DNA of 60,602 nucleotides from Phoronis australis (GCA_002633005.1 NMRA01000086.1:993000-1053601), one strand, 5' to 3'. Counted from the stretch's first letter, positions 22,210 through 33,619 are shown. Notes: a model not told the origin generated them from the sequence alone. Numbers and translations are program-made.

Positions 22210-25200
22210 AGTTAAGAAATTACAAGCAATTCTTCGAAAGTCACCTGTTTTTAGGCCTAATGTAACTTCTTTCCGTAAAATACTGTAACATGATTTTAAC
22301 ACCCAAAAATATCTTGTCGAAAAACTCCTGGCATGTAGTAGGATAGGTTGTCAAAAGTGGTACTACGACTTAGCTGAAAAGTTATAAGAGGGCTAACTAC
22401 TCCCAGCATCCACCAAAGAGCCACAGGTCGGTTCTTATAAAAATGTCCAGTGTAATTGCCGGTTTTGACTAATTTCGCCGCGAAATCGATGATGGTACGG
22501 AACCGTACCTCAAGAGTCTCGCTTGACAAACAATAATAAAAATGAAAATGAAACGATGAAATTAGACCTTTGATTTGATAAATACAGTTCTCGGTCAAAA
22601 CTCAGTTGCGCATATGCAGCCGGATATTCTCAGTGAAAACTCTCGCTGCTGGTCTGAGGGTTTCAAGCTCTACTAATATATATTGGTCACGTGCAGGAGT
22701 TTGCGTTCCAGGGCTAGAGTTCTATGGTTAATGGTGAAAGGGGAAGGCAACCACTTTCATGTCACTTTTAGCAAGATTCGTTGATTATCCCAGACATATT
22801 TTTCACTAAATAACGGCTTCCCATAATTTCATTAATTAGTCGTGCCTTTACTCCGGAAGTGACGTTTAGGGGATTAAGAATTTCCCTCCATTTTGTTTTC
22901 ATATAGTCTGACTGTCGTTTGTGATAAGTGCGGCTGTCGTTTGTGTTTGTTTGTCAAGGTGCCGCACAGTTGCTGCGTACCGGGGTGTACTCATTACCGT
23001 CTCGAGCACTTTGGGTATGCCATTACACCACTTTCCGAACGATGACACGCTCCGCCGTATTTGGCTCGTTCGTGTGGAGAACGCAACTTTAACGTCCACG
23101 CAACATACAAAGCAGTAGAGAATTTCCGAGTGTGTGGCAAGCATTTTCTGCAGTTGTATTACGAAAGAGATATGTAAATGGAATTGATGAACGTTTCTGC
23201 AAAACAACGCCTGAAGAAGGGTGACATACTGTCGCTTTTGTGCCCAGTCGTCACCTCCGTGAAGTGCATTTTTGAAGCAAGTAGCATCGCGAGCTGTGGC
23301 CTCTACAGTGACTAGAGGCGCCTCATCTACTGTCACCCGTGCCTTCGAACGTACCCCAGAATGTGCAAGTCCGTGAACTAGTAGTGATTCCCCCTGTGTT
23401 GGACATCGTTGTCTCCAGTCCAGAGCCTGTAAGCAGCCCTGCAACGATGTTGAGTAGTGGCAGTGAATAGAGGCCAACTTCCACACAAATGGGGAGGACT
23501 GTTCGTCTTCTAGTGATCATGCCGGTGAGCCAAACTCCGATAAGTTTATTGTGGACTTTGCTAATGTATTGGAGCTATTTAGAAGGTGTCAGGTGTGGGG
23601 CGAAGGAGTCACACGGCTGGATCCAAGCGGTTTGGGCGCTCAGGTCACCATCCAGTGGGAACAGCATAGGAATTCCATTGAGGTCGGCATAAAAGTGCAC
23701 ACCTTGGATTTAAACTAAGACGTCCCACCACGTCTGTCCTCAGTCTGTGCCTCATCCCTCTCAACAGTTGTCTGTATTCTGCCTCATATATCCACCGACT
23801 CCTAGTACAAGATAAAAGATTCCTAAATTCAACGTAATTGAGTTCTCTAACAACCTAGCTTGTCGTAAAATTCTCGTCCTTGGGAAGTGGGGGCGACAAT
23901 TTTAGGAAACCAGCACAAAAATAAAAGTAGAACGTACACTGTATCCTCACAGTAACTCGAACGCACTAGAAATGAAATTGCGGGGAATTCTTGCCCCCTA
24001 AACGTCACTTCCGGAGTAGTGCATGACTAATTAATAAAATTACGGGGAGCCGTACCTAACTGAAGCATATGTCTGGGATAATCAACGAACTGAATTTTAC
24101 TAAAATTAACATGAAAATTTGTGCCTTCGCCTTTATTACATTACCTATTCTCGACTCCACTGGCTAAGGCCACGACTAGACTAATAGTATCTGAAAGTGT
24201 CATGTGAATTCAGATCCGAAGTTAGCCAATTTTGGACCTGTATCAGGTCCCTAGTTAACCTAATACACAACGTAGACTGGAAAGACTGTAAGACCGTGCA
24301 CTACGTAATTAAAAAGAATAGTATGAATCCTGCTCTATACTTTCGATTCTTCAGTAGAGGTGTGATTATATTTCCCCAACTAAAGCAGTTACAAACATTC
24401 GCCCCCTCAAAGAAGCTGACATTTGATCCAGATCAACACAAAAAATAGGTCTCATCATTTTCCTCACTCACTGGGACTTGATTTATGGTGGTACAAAAAA
24501 CTGGCAGATCGGGTTTGCTCGAAAAATGCTCCACTGATAACGCGACACGCCGTCACAAGTCAGCCTGTAGAGCTCGGTCTCAAGCATTGGCGAACTGTCC
24601 AGAAACCGCATTGGTTTTGGCTAAGGAAGACTTGAGACCAATTTCATTACGGAAAAAGTTCCGAATCAAACGTTGTTTTTGTTATAAAAAGGCGGGTTCA
24701 AAGACGCTTTAATTTCAAACTTTCAGGGGAAATTGTGACAACAGAGCGCAGAGAGTTCTTGACAAGAAGTTTCCACTACCGTACTTCCTGAAAAACCGAA
24801 GACAGCCGGCTCGTTACTGGTTCCACATGAGCAGTAGGGGGCATGGTTCACCATACCACGTATGTTGCATCCCAACACTGAACATTACGCGCCTTATTAT
24901 TAATTTACCTAGAGTAGGGCATGTTCGCAAACCAATGACTTACAGGTATAAGAGGTCATTGGCCCGCATTCCCATCTGGGAGTTTCCCCCTACATCACGG
25001 AGGGTGGTACAAGGCCGACACCCTCGAAAACAAATATGTAAAATGGCATTTTGCCCAATTGTCACTTTGTTCGTTAGGTGGTAATAAGAGTCGCTTGTCT
25101 TTAGTTATCATTCTCCAAAATTATACTGCTAATTTTGTAAAAAATCATCCCGTCAGTAATATACATGTACTCTACAATGTATCTAAGCCTCACGACTTCG

Positions 25201-25414
25201 ACATGCTGAGCCAAACAGCCTCGTTGTGGTGACAAAGATCTGCAGCCAGATAAGCCCCGTTCAATCGTTCGTGATGTTTGGGATTTGATCCATGAACGAC
25301 AGCGCCCACAGTCACAACTTTTGCTTCTCTGACTTTGGTATCTACCTCATAAAGTTTCCGTATTTAAAGTGCTCATAACACGATTTTTTTCTCACCGCAA
25401 TTAATAATAATGAC

Positions 25415-25453
<39 letters not shown>

Positions 25454-26580
25454 AATAATGTTTATTGTACGCAATTAATAGGAAATAGACAATGCCCCAT
25501 TCATGAGTTAAAACATCACCTACCCGAGTTCTGAGAATGTTTCCACCGACAAATTTCATCACTTCAGTTCTTACGAGAGACGAGTCCGATCCTGTATAGT
25601 CTGGGCGCCTTCCCAACCCCTGTGTTGCCACGCGGCGACACTGTGGGGGTCTTGTCGTTGGAGAAGCTGTGTATTGACAATTGAAAGCTGTGGTCTAAGC
25701 ATGCTAGGTAGCACTCATGTCGCTTACCACGTTACACGCTGTACCACCGCCAACCTGTTGCAACCGACACACGTCTTACAACCCAAATATTCCAGTTCAG
25801 CATTTTGTTTAACGTGTCGTTCAGTCTTAAGAAAGATTTTATCGTACCAGTTAAATTTTTTCAATTATATTAAAAAACATTAGGTTATTTTATTCAAATG
25901 TACGAAAGTGGACATCGAATAGGTGTTAATCAATAAACTTTTCACAGATCGATGGCGTCGACTACATATGGCAAGCGCAACTTCAAGGTCAGAAGAGGTG
26001 GTTTGCTCAGCCTCCGCCAGAGTGCTATTTCCAGTGTAAATCGTATTACATGGAAGCCGTTGTCAATCCCGGTGAAGTTGGTGAGTATTGCACAAGAATA
26101 AGTTAGCGTTGAAAACGAGTTGTGCTGTGGTAAAGATCTAGATAAAGAAGTCACGCTAACGGAGGGATTAGCTTAACTGATGATCCATAACCACAAACAA
26201 TTACCCGGTAACCGAAACTACACTGAAACGAGAACAGAACACCGAGTGCTGTTTTAGCAAACGTTTAAATTCCACTGGATCATTTAGTGACAAACTGAAC
26301 CCAATCCCGCCTTCAAGTTCTCGGAAAGTAGGGAACAAAAACATACAGAACACCGTTGCACTTCTGGATTACTTTACATTTTGAGTTGTGTCCAACTTAA
26401 ATAAAAACAAACTCCACTCACCTGCGTATTTAAAACGCAATTGATATTAAGTTACACTGTTCGTTTCACCGTTTGTATTTTCTGATTCCAGTGTTTGCTC
26501 CAGTGTCAATTTGGTTTCACGGGACTGAAACGATTGGTAGAGACTTCAGCATTGCCATAAATGGGCAGTATATTCCATAA
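19368..26580 (+). CDS. JmjC/cupin-8-like type II membrane protein, four exons
   Basis: Exons 19368-20095, 24727-24859, 25948-26080 and 26492-26580 join in phase to 360 codons plus stop. Known of the fold: Fe(II)/2-oxoglutarate oxygenases such as protein hydroxylases and demethylases. Seen: a cytosolic basic N-terminus, one membrane helix at about residues 67-85 (TTLLSILILSVLAISLWY), a DCDFCRN motif, a segment with FDKLKNMY, then WFIGWGNCDN, PYFL, HMSSRGHGSPYH, an H-x-D iron motif (H at the exon 2/3 border, then ID), G-x-K-x-W plus PPPEC typical of the core, and the distal His in WFHGTE. So a 2OG-oxygenase facing lumen or outside is inferred; the substrate is unknown. The ATG at 19368 is the first in frame; an acceptor-like TTTTCAG just upstream suggests a 5' UTR exon. 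A possible ATTAAA lies at 26604. Confidence 0.88.
20163..20562. mobile_element. MITE family 1, copy A
   Basis: About 400 bp bounded by inverted repeats: GTGCCCGGTTGCATGAAACA at the left, and GACTGTTTCATGCAACTGGG at the right. No transposase. It lies in JmjC intron 1. A second copy lies at 36250-36690 with similar interior (CTACGTAGAAGATTTAG-type sequence before the right end). Confidence 0.85.
22140..22206. repeat. (CA)n microsatellite
   Basis: Nearly pure CA dinucleotide tract of about 65 bp in JmjC intron 1. Confidence 0.97.
22737..24133 (+). mobile_element. Degenerate THAP transposon, same family as the 7.7-kb element
   Basis: Bounded by AAAGGGGAAGGCAACC at 22737 and the inverted GCCTTCGCCTTT ending at 24133. 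The subterminal sequence with CTGGGATAATCAACGAAC and ACGTCACTTCCGGAGTA occurs at both ends in inverted orientation, so the terminal repeats are about 200 bp long. Inside is a broken THAP domain: VPHSCCVPGCTHYR, then after a frameshift FPNDDTLRRIWLVRVEN, then in another frame ENFRVCGKHF. Downstream traces (MLSSGSE, DKFIVDFANVLELFRRCQV) match the minus-strand ORF of the 7.7-kb element. No intact transposase. It lies in JmjC intron 1. Confidence 0.8.
24727..24859 (+). CDS. JmjC-like exon 2: PYFL to first iron-binding His
   Basis: Acceptor AACTTTCAG and donor CAC|GTATGT, 133 bp. It encodes GNCDNRAQRVLDKKF, PYFL and MSSRGHGSPYH. The last codon is the first His of the H-x-D motif. This exon is easy to miss because it lacks an ATG, but phase and family order both require it. 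Confidence 0.85.
25409..25455. repeat. (GAT)n microsatellite
   Basis: About 45 bp of GAT/ATG trinucleotide in the second JmjC intron. The His-rich minus-strand translation is an artefact of this repeat. Confidence 0.95.
25948..26080 (+). CDS. JmjC-like exon 3: Asp of H-x-D and core barrel
   Basis: Acceptor TTTTCACAG and donor G|GTGAGT, 133 bp, entering in phase 0. It encodes IDGVDYIWQAQLQGQKRWFA then QPPPECYFQCKSYY and VVNPGEV. G-x-K-x-W with PPPEC is a strong signature of JmjC/cupin-8 proteins. Confidence 0.9.
26492..26580 (+). CDS. JmjC-like exon 4: distal His and C-terminus
   Basis: Acceptor TGATTCCAG. It encodes VFAPVSIWFHGTETIG, including the distal iron-ligand His, then DFSIAINGQYIP and TAA. 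Confidence 0.88.
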
Positions 26581-27370
26581 TGACATGTGATCCACTGGTC
26601 GTGATTAAATCGACGAAAATACATTCGCCTGCTAAAAAATTTTAATGCATTATTTGCATGCTCAGTTGAGCTTCATTGCCCGTAGACGTACAGTACTTTA
26701 AGGAATAGTGCGTGTTTTTTGTGGTCATATATACATCGGTGTGCATATTGTCATCGTCTCCTCTACTTTCGGCGGACGTCTGTCCTGCGACCATCCTGTG
26801 TCCGCTCATTCACATGGCGTCCACATTTATATCCTCTAATTACCTTGTAGAGCTTCGCGAATTTTTGGCAGGTGTGTTCAGATGAAAGTAACACTAGTTG
26901 GGAGATGACTTCGTTTAAATCAAAATACCTGAACCAATCTCATTAGAGCCCTTTTATTGGTCAGTGGGGTTGAGTTTAGAAGGTAACTCATGTTTCGTGA
27001 TTGTGCATGGATGGAGAGAGAATGATTTAATCTAGCAATTCATTTATTACGTAACAGCCACTAACCAACGCATGTGGGGCCTGTTGTAACTTAACATGGC
27101 GTGAATACTGCGTACAATTTTATCGTTAAGCGTTCATTCGTGCCCTCTGACGGTCAATCCTTTGTGCATCTAACGGCATAACTTCATGTCGATCGACTAC
27201 AGTGCTTTTCAGCGAAGCAACTGAAATCAATCTAATTCTGACAATGTAGTGAGACGCTATTCAGTGAAAATGTGCTAGGACTGTAGAAGCAAGTTCGTTA
27301 TGCGTGAATACATCATTGCGTGATCTTGGATAACAGTCGAAGTTCAGACGCATTTGGCTTAAGAGTTTTC
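26581..27370. other. Intergenic stretch downstream of the JmjC-like gene
   Basis: No gene seen. Contains a possible poly(A) signal ATTAAA at 26604-26609. Confidence 0.4.
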
Positions 27371-27604
27371 AAAGGAGAATGCCACAAAAACAACGTATTT
27401 TGTATCAGTTTGGATCGTCGAGAAGTTCCACTGGTAACAGCAAGTTCAGCTCTTCTGCCTAACACCAGGCGGCAGACGAAAGTGCTGAAATTAACCAATG
27501 ACGTCACAGGTTCTAACACAGTCGATCTGCTCAGCAGTTCACAAGATGTTCACTGGTGTCAGCTTATTGCTTGAATTCATCGTTTTACATCAATAAATCA
27601 TCAG
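27371..27604. repeat. Dispersed repeat family 2, copy A
   Basis: About 234 bp, beginning AAAGGAGAATGCCAC and ending CATCAATAAATCATCA, repeated in the same orientation at 39301-39534. Includes AATGACGTCACAGGTT in both copies. It may be a short non-autonomous element; its ends are not obviously inverted repeats. Confidence 0.8.
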
Positions 27605-28363
27605 CATTGGATGTTAACCAAATACAAAAAGCACTGAGTTTTTAAACAAATGGGTCGTTTTATTTCGCTGCTAAGGTTAATAGAAGTTTTGAACCTACCG
27701 TAGCCCACAAAGTTCGGTAGGCCAACTTACCGTGGTCGGTCGAGGCAAATTGGAGTCTGTTCTGTAATACTGTAAATTAGCAATATTCTTCCGTGAAATA
27801 CAGACAGTAGAGCATAATCGTGTGCTGTAATTTTAGACTTGTCATTTTTTTCTGTTGTAAACACAAAAGGCTTGTTATAACCCAATGGCTTGGAACCCCA
27901 TCAGGCCCGTCGCGGCCGGACTGGAGACTTTACTGGGTTAGTCGGCTGCAAAAGTTGAAAATTAAACTTCCAGTCACGAAAAGTCTAGGCAAGTGAATCA
28001 AATAAATAATGTGCACGTGAATAGTTCGGTGAAATCGCCGAGAAATTGCAAATCTACTTACTCATTGGGGGGCCGCGAAGCCAAGTTCCCCTTCCAAAGA
28101 AACGTACAGGGAAAAGTTGTACAATAACAATGATTTGAATAATGTATATATATCTAAATAAAGATTCCTCTAACATCTGACCATAGCATAAAAAATCGAG
28201 TCATAGTTTCGCAACAGCTTTCTATCAACAAACACTGAATTAGCATGCGCTCTCACGGCGGTCAATTAGTTTTACTGCATCTGAAGCCTGGAAAAGCACT
28301 ATGATTTATCATTGTTGATTTCTCAAAACATTTGCACTCACGAACACTCCCAAGGCATTGCAT

Positions 28364-28660
28364 CTAATGAGACAGACTTTGACATTTTTGTTTCAGTTTG
28401 ATATTAACATTGGTTAAGTTGACAACAATTTTTGTTGAAACACAATACTGGCCACGGACACTAAGATATTTCACGGACTCATACTTGGTATTAGCGGTGT
28501 ACTTTTCGTTGTGTACTGCCGGGAACCACTTCCGAAAACGATGTACCCGCTTTCTTTGCATCTTCATGGTTCGCATAAGCAGGAACAATACGGCACACCA
28601 TAGCAGCGCACACTCAACTGAAGAACCACTGCTTCGCTTCCTCACAGGTTTACGCGACAC
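28364..28660 (-). pseudogene. THAP-domain relic, left arm of fold-back element
   Basis: Inverted counterpart of the right-arm relic: NEKYTANTKYESVKYLSVRG and QYC align with the same positions. The zinc-ligand CxxH of the right arm has become RGQYC, so it cannot form the finger. Confidence 0.65.
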
Positions 28661-29336
28661 CTTTTGGTGAGGTGAGATTGACTATACATGTACGAGGTGG
28701 TGTGGATATAGACCGACTAATTAAATCGGGCGGCGTTCTCCTTTACAGCTAACAGAGGCAAAACGAAATAACCTGATTCAGACACCATGGTAGCATGCTA
28801 TGAGCACACTGACAATAACGGCATGTAGCTAGGCTAGCGCTCTCTGCAGCGGAAAATTTCAACTAAATCACGATTAAAACAATCAAACGTCTTATCGATT
28901 ATCCGCGTTCTACGATTTGACGCTCCTTAAACGACGCTCCCATTGGCCAATTCTGAAACCAACCGCTCACTCAGTAGAACTGCATTTCGAAGTTGGTCAA
29001 GCCTTGTATGAGTTACACAGCCTTTCGTAACGCAACACGAGTCGACAGAATCTCACAACCCACAACGCATTTTGCCACACCAAGCAGGAAGTATTGTTCT
29101 CGGCAGTATGTTAAGGTGTTTTTCAAACGATATTTCACTTGTACATGTACATGTTAGCTAGCAAAAATCACATGATTTTATTTAATAATATCATTAACAA
29201 TGCCATCTTGTCCTAAAACATCATGAGGTCGTTAAAGGAGGATGCCATTAGTCTATTTTACCGTCTTAACCGGTCTATATACACAACGCCTCTTATGCGG
29301 TCGACCTCACCTTGCCGAGAGGTGTCGCGTTAACCT

Positions 29337-29693
29337 GTGAGGAAGGTGAGAAACGATACAGCGACGTCAGTGATTCGTCTCCAGAGTGAACACCGCTATA
29401 TTGCGATGTCGTTCCCCCTTGTCCGAACTATGAAGCTGCGAAGAATGCGACTACCTCGAGAGCCCGAAATGCTTAGGATGTGGATGAATGAAAGGTACGC
29501 TGTTAATAGCAAGTATGAGGCCGTGAAACATCTCCGTGTTTGTGGCCGGCATTTCGTCGACAGTGATTTCTCTGACGAATTCCGGCGTACCAACGAACCA
29601 TCCATACCCTGCCTTCCGTTACCTGTGCATATTCACGGCGCCTCTCTAATGTTTCTTGATCAGTGTATTCCGGTTCGATCTGATAGCCTGTGA
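29337..29693 (+). pseudogene. THAP-domain relic, right arm of fold-back element
   Basis: The ORF includes MKLRRMRLPREPEMLRMWMN, then VNSKYEAVKHLRVCG and RHFVDSDF. This is the tail of a THAP zinc finger (Trp plus the CxxHF pair). The N-terminal CxxC part and the transposase are missing, so it is a fragment, although this piece has no internal stop. Confidence 0.7.
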
Positions 29694-30359
29694 AACCTAA
29701 CGATCCGACCCGTGAAGACCTTCGTCGGATGAGCTCTTGACTATGTCGGGATAAGCGCCGGGCGAGTTGCCATGTAGACGTTAATTATTCTGCGTTAATT
29801 ATTCTCATCCTAACCAATGCTTATATGAAACTGAAACAAAGCCTGTCTCATTAGATACATTTTGTAATGCCTTTGCAGTATTCGTGAGAGCACATGTTGA
29901 GAAGCCAGCAATTAATAAACCACTGCGTTACCGGCTTTTGATGCGGGCAACAAAGGTAATTGACCGGGAACTGAGGCCGTGTGAGCGCATACTAATTCAG
30001 TGTTTGCTGACAGAAAGCTGTTGAGAAACAATTACTCGATTTTATATGCTATGGTCACATGTTAGGGGAATCTTTACATTATTCAAATCATTGTTACTGT
30101 ACAACCTTTGCCCTGACGGTCTGTGGAAGGGGATCCCGACTTCGCGGCCCCCGACAAGTAAGTAGATTTTCAGTTTCGTGGCTAGTTTGCATAAATAATT
30201 ACGTGCACATTATTTCTTTGTCTCGTTATTATAGTCTTTTCGTGACTGGAGGTTTAGTTTCCAACTCAAGCTGGTTTATGTTCGTGCCAGTCCCGGTGGC
30301 CGCGACGGGCCTGATCAGGTTCCGAGTCACTGGGTCTGGATAACAAGCGTTTAGTGGTT

Positions 30360-30915
30360 TTGAAGTCCGACCAATTGTTAATTCCCCATCCCTTGAATCC
30401 GTTCAGTAACAAATTTCTTACTCTTCGTTTTACCCCACAATTAAACGTAGTGATAAAATTTTGCAAATTATTCCCGCGGATCATGCATTCAATATATCTA
30501 TCCTGAGCATCACAATCCACTGTTCAAACATTCTCACTGAGTACAGTACATTATAGGTAAACTAATTTAAAACACACTCTTCTAATACTAATTCCCTGGG
30601 AATCTTTGGTCCTGATTTTTATGTTGCATTCATGGCGAGTCACAAAACCAAAAACAAGTGCCGAGGAAGGAAAGGACAGTCAACGGCTTTACTTCCGTTT
30701 CACAACACAAGACTAAGTAAACTCGTGGAAAACAAAACCTGAAAATGTGAACACCCCAATCAGGGACAAATAATTGAGTGACTTTGTGAAAAAGACTGTA
30801 AATGCCTGAAAGCAGATGCACAACTGAATAATTTTTATTTATATATTGACGGGCAGGGGGATAATTTTCTAGACTTTGTTAATACAAGTTCAACGTTAAA
30901 ACCGCACCGGGATTC
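30360..30915. other. Intergenic, nothing recognised
   Basis: No supported coding or repeat structure. Confidence 0.4.
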
Positions 30916-30916
30916 C

Positions 30917-31090
30917 ACTTGAATGCACTGATACTCCGTAAAATGTAACAATTTCGTAAAATGTAACAGTTGTTACATTTTACGTTGCTAAGCCTCTCCT
31001 AAAATGTTACAAATTGTTATATTTTATGTACTTGCTACATTTTACGTCGAATGCACATGCGAGAAATGTACCATTGTTACATTTTACGAA
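30917..31090 (+). repeat. CGTAAAATGTAACA repeat, copy A
   Basis: About 174 bp made largely of CGTAAAATGTAACA and its complement in alternating orientation, with conserved linkers (GTTGCTAAGCCTCTCC and GTCGAATGCACATGC). It ends TGTTACATTTTACGAAA. Related copies lie at 33421-33597 and 33620-33790. Confidence 0.85.
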
Positions 31091-31094
31091 ACCA

Positions 31095-31241
31095 ATGTCA
31101 CGTTACAAAGAGAACGACCAAAATCAAGAACAAGTGGAATCTGACACGGCCGGGGCGTACTTGAGTATTTTGGACGAAGAGTACCGCCCGAAAAAATTGT
31201 ACAACTGCCGCTTTAGAGAGTGGGCTCGGACAAAAAAGTGA
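31095..31241 (+). CDS. Unassigned 48-codon ORF next to repeat copy A
   Basis: ATG at 31095 to TGA at 31239-31241. The product is charged (MSRYKENDQNQEQVESDTAG, then ILDEEYRPKKLYNCRFREW) and looks more protein-like than chance ORFs nearby, but I recognise no family. It could be the start of a lost element ORF. Confidence 0.25.
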   Translation: MSRYKENDQNQEQVESDTAGAYLSILDEEYRPKKLYNCRFREWARTKK

Positions 31242-31459
31242 CTCATTTAGAGACTAATTTTGTGTAAAAATTAACATTTTCGCACAGTCGTGTTTCAGTA
31301 ATTCAGAAAAAGCATCCTTTTAGAGAGTATTTTGTCAAAAATGACATCATGATTTTGGAGAGTATTTTTACTGTAAAAACACCCTTTTGGGCGGCACTTT
31401 TCGTATACCTTTTCTATAGGAATGCCCACCGGGCTGACACGGCATGAATTTGGCAACCC

Positions 31460-31581
31460 ATCATCATTTTTATTATTATTACATTACTATTACTACTATT
31501 ACTGCTATTACTACTATTACTACTACTGATATCACTACTATTACTTCTTTCACTACTATTCATCGTTATCGGCATCGTTAA

Positions 31582-31621
<40 letters not shown>

Positions 31622-31625
31622 ATTA
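31460..31625. repeat. ATT/ACT trinucleotide microsatellite
   Basis: Imperfect ACT/ATT repeats passing into a purer ATT run near 31583-31622. Confidence 0.92.
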
Positions 31626-32970
31626 ATATTTTTCAATTTATTTAACGAGGACACAGTGCAATGCACAAAATACAGGACTTAGCAAAGTGCTAATACACCA
31701 TGGTCCTCAAAGATTTTAAAATCATCTCATTTATGGTTCAGTGTTTTCACCGGGCATCCCATAATGGACAGCGAGTGCTATTTCAAATGGATTTTAACGG
31801 TGTTCATATGTTCCGCCTTAACGATATTGTGAGAAACGTCTTGATCGCTGTGAATGCAGAGTAAGCCTATTTTTTGAAACGAGGAGGTTGAGATTCAAAA
31901 TCTTGTTTAGACGTGCGCCAATTAAACTTCAAAAATATATTATTTCCGAACTATCGACAAGCACGGTATTGTTTGTAATGTAACTATATCCCTTTGTAGT
32001 TTGCCACGAAGAACTGAATTCACACTGTAATCTTTCACTTGCGACTTACATTTAAACGTGTTCCTTTCCAAAGAACTGGGGCTCGTTCCACGATGATGGG
32101 TAAGTTCAAAAATTGCGTTATGTTGAACACTGGAAGCAGACATTCTTCGATTACTGACAGCTAGTCCGATATGGCTGCTGTCACCGGGTCATTAGAATAG
32201 CTGGTAACGGACGTAAAAAACACGCAACAGTTTTACGTAGAACGGGAGACTATATTTTTAGAAGAACACAGTGATTTTAACTAGGTTTCATTGAAAGTGG
32301 GTTGCATGGAATAAACGTCGACGTCAGCAATGTTTGATATGCACTTTTTATGCGATGTAGCAAAAGGGTTAATTTATCCCATACACGTTGAATCAGTCGA
32401 ATGCAATACGGCCATGTAATATTGTTTTCCGTATTCACCTCCCGCACTACTTCAACAGTGACCTCTGACATGGAAAGTTCAAAAGGTTGGTCAATGTCGA
32501 CTCGGCCTCGTTAGCTGGTTCGATCATCAAACATTCCGAATATAGTTTAAATTAATACAATTGCAGCTGTGGTCATAACGATCAAAATGCAATCAGGTCC
32601 CAATCTTTAGATCTGGAACAGAACTGCAAATTATTTGACAGTTCTGTCTTAGTTTTCAATTGCTAAAAAGTATATCGTCTGCAACTCAGGCGCCGATTTC
32701 TCGGTAACAAATATTGTTGTTGTTTAACTATTTCCAGGAGATGTTTCAAGTTCAATGCACAGTTACCGTTGTTTTCATCTTCGTTATCTCTTTTCAAGTA
32801 ATAAATCGTTATATTTAAAACTGTTTCTTTTACAAGAGAAAACTTGCAATCTAACGCACAAGTACATACATATAGAATGGCATACGCCACGTGAACAGTC
32901 TGAGTGAAGTATTTAAAAATCTGCTGAAGAAATGGAAGAAACTTAGGAATTTGAAGCGTATGGGATAAAT
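31626..32970. other. Intergenic, nothing recognised
   Basis: No supported gene. The longest minus-strand ORF (32663-33019) starts in the hairpin that follows and shows no domain. Confidence 0.4.
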
Positions 32971-33117
32971 ACAAAACGTACCTCGATTGGCGTAGATGAA
33001 GTAATATCCCACTCGACATTATTCCGCGTATCCACCTCGACCTTCGGTCTCCGTCGATACGCGGAATAATTTCTCGTGGAATATTACTTCATCTAAGCCA
33101 CTCTCGGTACGTTTTGT
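32971..33117. mobile_element. 147-bp hairpin-forming MITE
   Basis: A near-perfect palindrome: left arm begins ACAAAACGTACC and runs through GTAGATGAAGTAATAT and ATTATTCCGCGTAT; the right arm repeats the complement and ends GGTACGTTTTGT. The loop of roughly 20 bases contains CGACCTTCGGTCTCCG. A snapback MITE is the likely origin. Confidence 0.85.
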
Positions 33118-33420
33118 GTATGTACCGAAATTCCCTTATCTGCTTACAACCACGCGTGTTGCTGACAGTGATCTGCAACACAAAAAATGGCGCCTCATGA
33201 GACACGTGACTTCACGTCTATTAATACTAGAATGTCCTGTCTCTGTCTTTATTTATATGCGCTTCGGACTAACGAATATTGTTATAATGACAATTTTAAT
33301 TGATATTTTATCTTTAAAGATTATAGACACATCTATAAAATCGAGAGCAATCGGAGAAAAAAGTCGTTAAGGGCGTGAACCGTTTTCCTAAGTGTGAGAA
33401 ATACCGCAAGCTCATGAAAA

Positions 33421-33597
33421 AAGATGTCGCTTTCGTAAAATGTAACAATGGTGCATTCGACGTAAATTGTAACAATTACATAAAATGTGACAACTTGTTA
33501 CATTTTAGGACAGGCCTAGCAACGTAAAAGGCAACTGACGTAAAATGTAACTTTTTACGAAATTGCTACATTTTACGGCGTATCAATGCACCCCGAT
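33421..33597 (-). repeat. CGTAAAATGTAACA repeat, copy B (inverted)
   Basis: Reverse-complement copy of the 31.0-kb repeat, including GTCGAATGCACCATTGTTAC and the linker GTTGCTAGGCCTGTCC. It lies head to head with copy C, separated by about 25 bp. Confidence 0.82.
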
Positions 33598-33619
33598 TTC
33601 ACGTTAGCGCTGATGGGAC

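Larger units (their letters stand above)
27869..30351. mobile_element. Large fold-back element with THAP relics in both arms
   Basis: Left arm 27869-28750 and right arm 29231-30351 are imperfect inverted copies along their whole length. Matched anchors include ATCAGGCCCGTCGCGGCC, CCAGTCACGAAAAG, AACAATGATTTGAATAATGT, CAAACACTGAATTAG and TCTAATGAGACAG, each found on one strand at left and the other at right. About 480 bp of unmatched spacer lies between. Both arms encode the second half of a THAP domain reading outward: the right arm is better kept (LRMWMNERYAVNSKYE, then VCGRHFVDSDFS), the left decayed (YLSVRGQYC). No catalytic transposase domain is seen. Confidence 0.85.

Noticed and set aside
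22057-22302. Cys/Val-rich minus-strand ORF
   Set aside because: Artefact of the CA microsatellite.
22899-23486. 195-aa minus-strand ORF
   Set aside because: Antisense to the THAP relic; no family resemblance, while the plus strand shows THAP pieces.
25401-25631. His-rich minus-strand ORF
   Set aside because: It is the translation of the GAT microsatellite.
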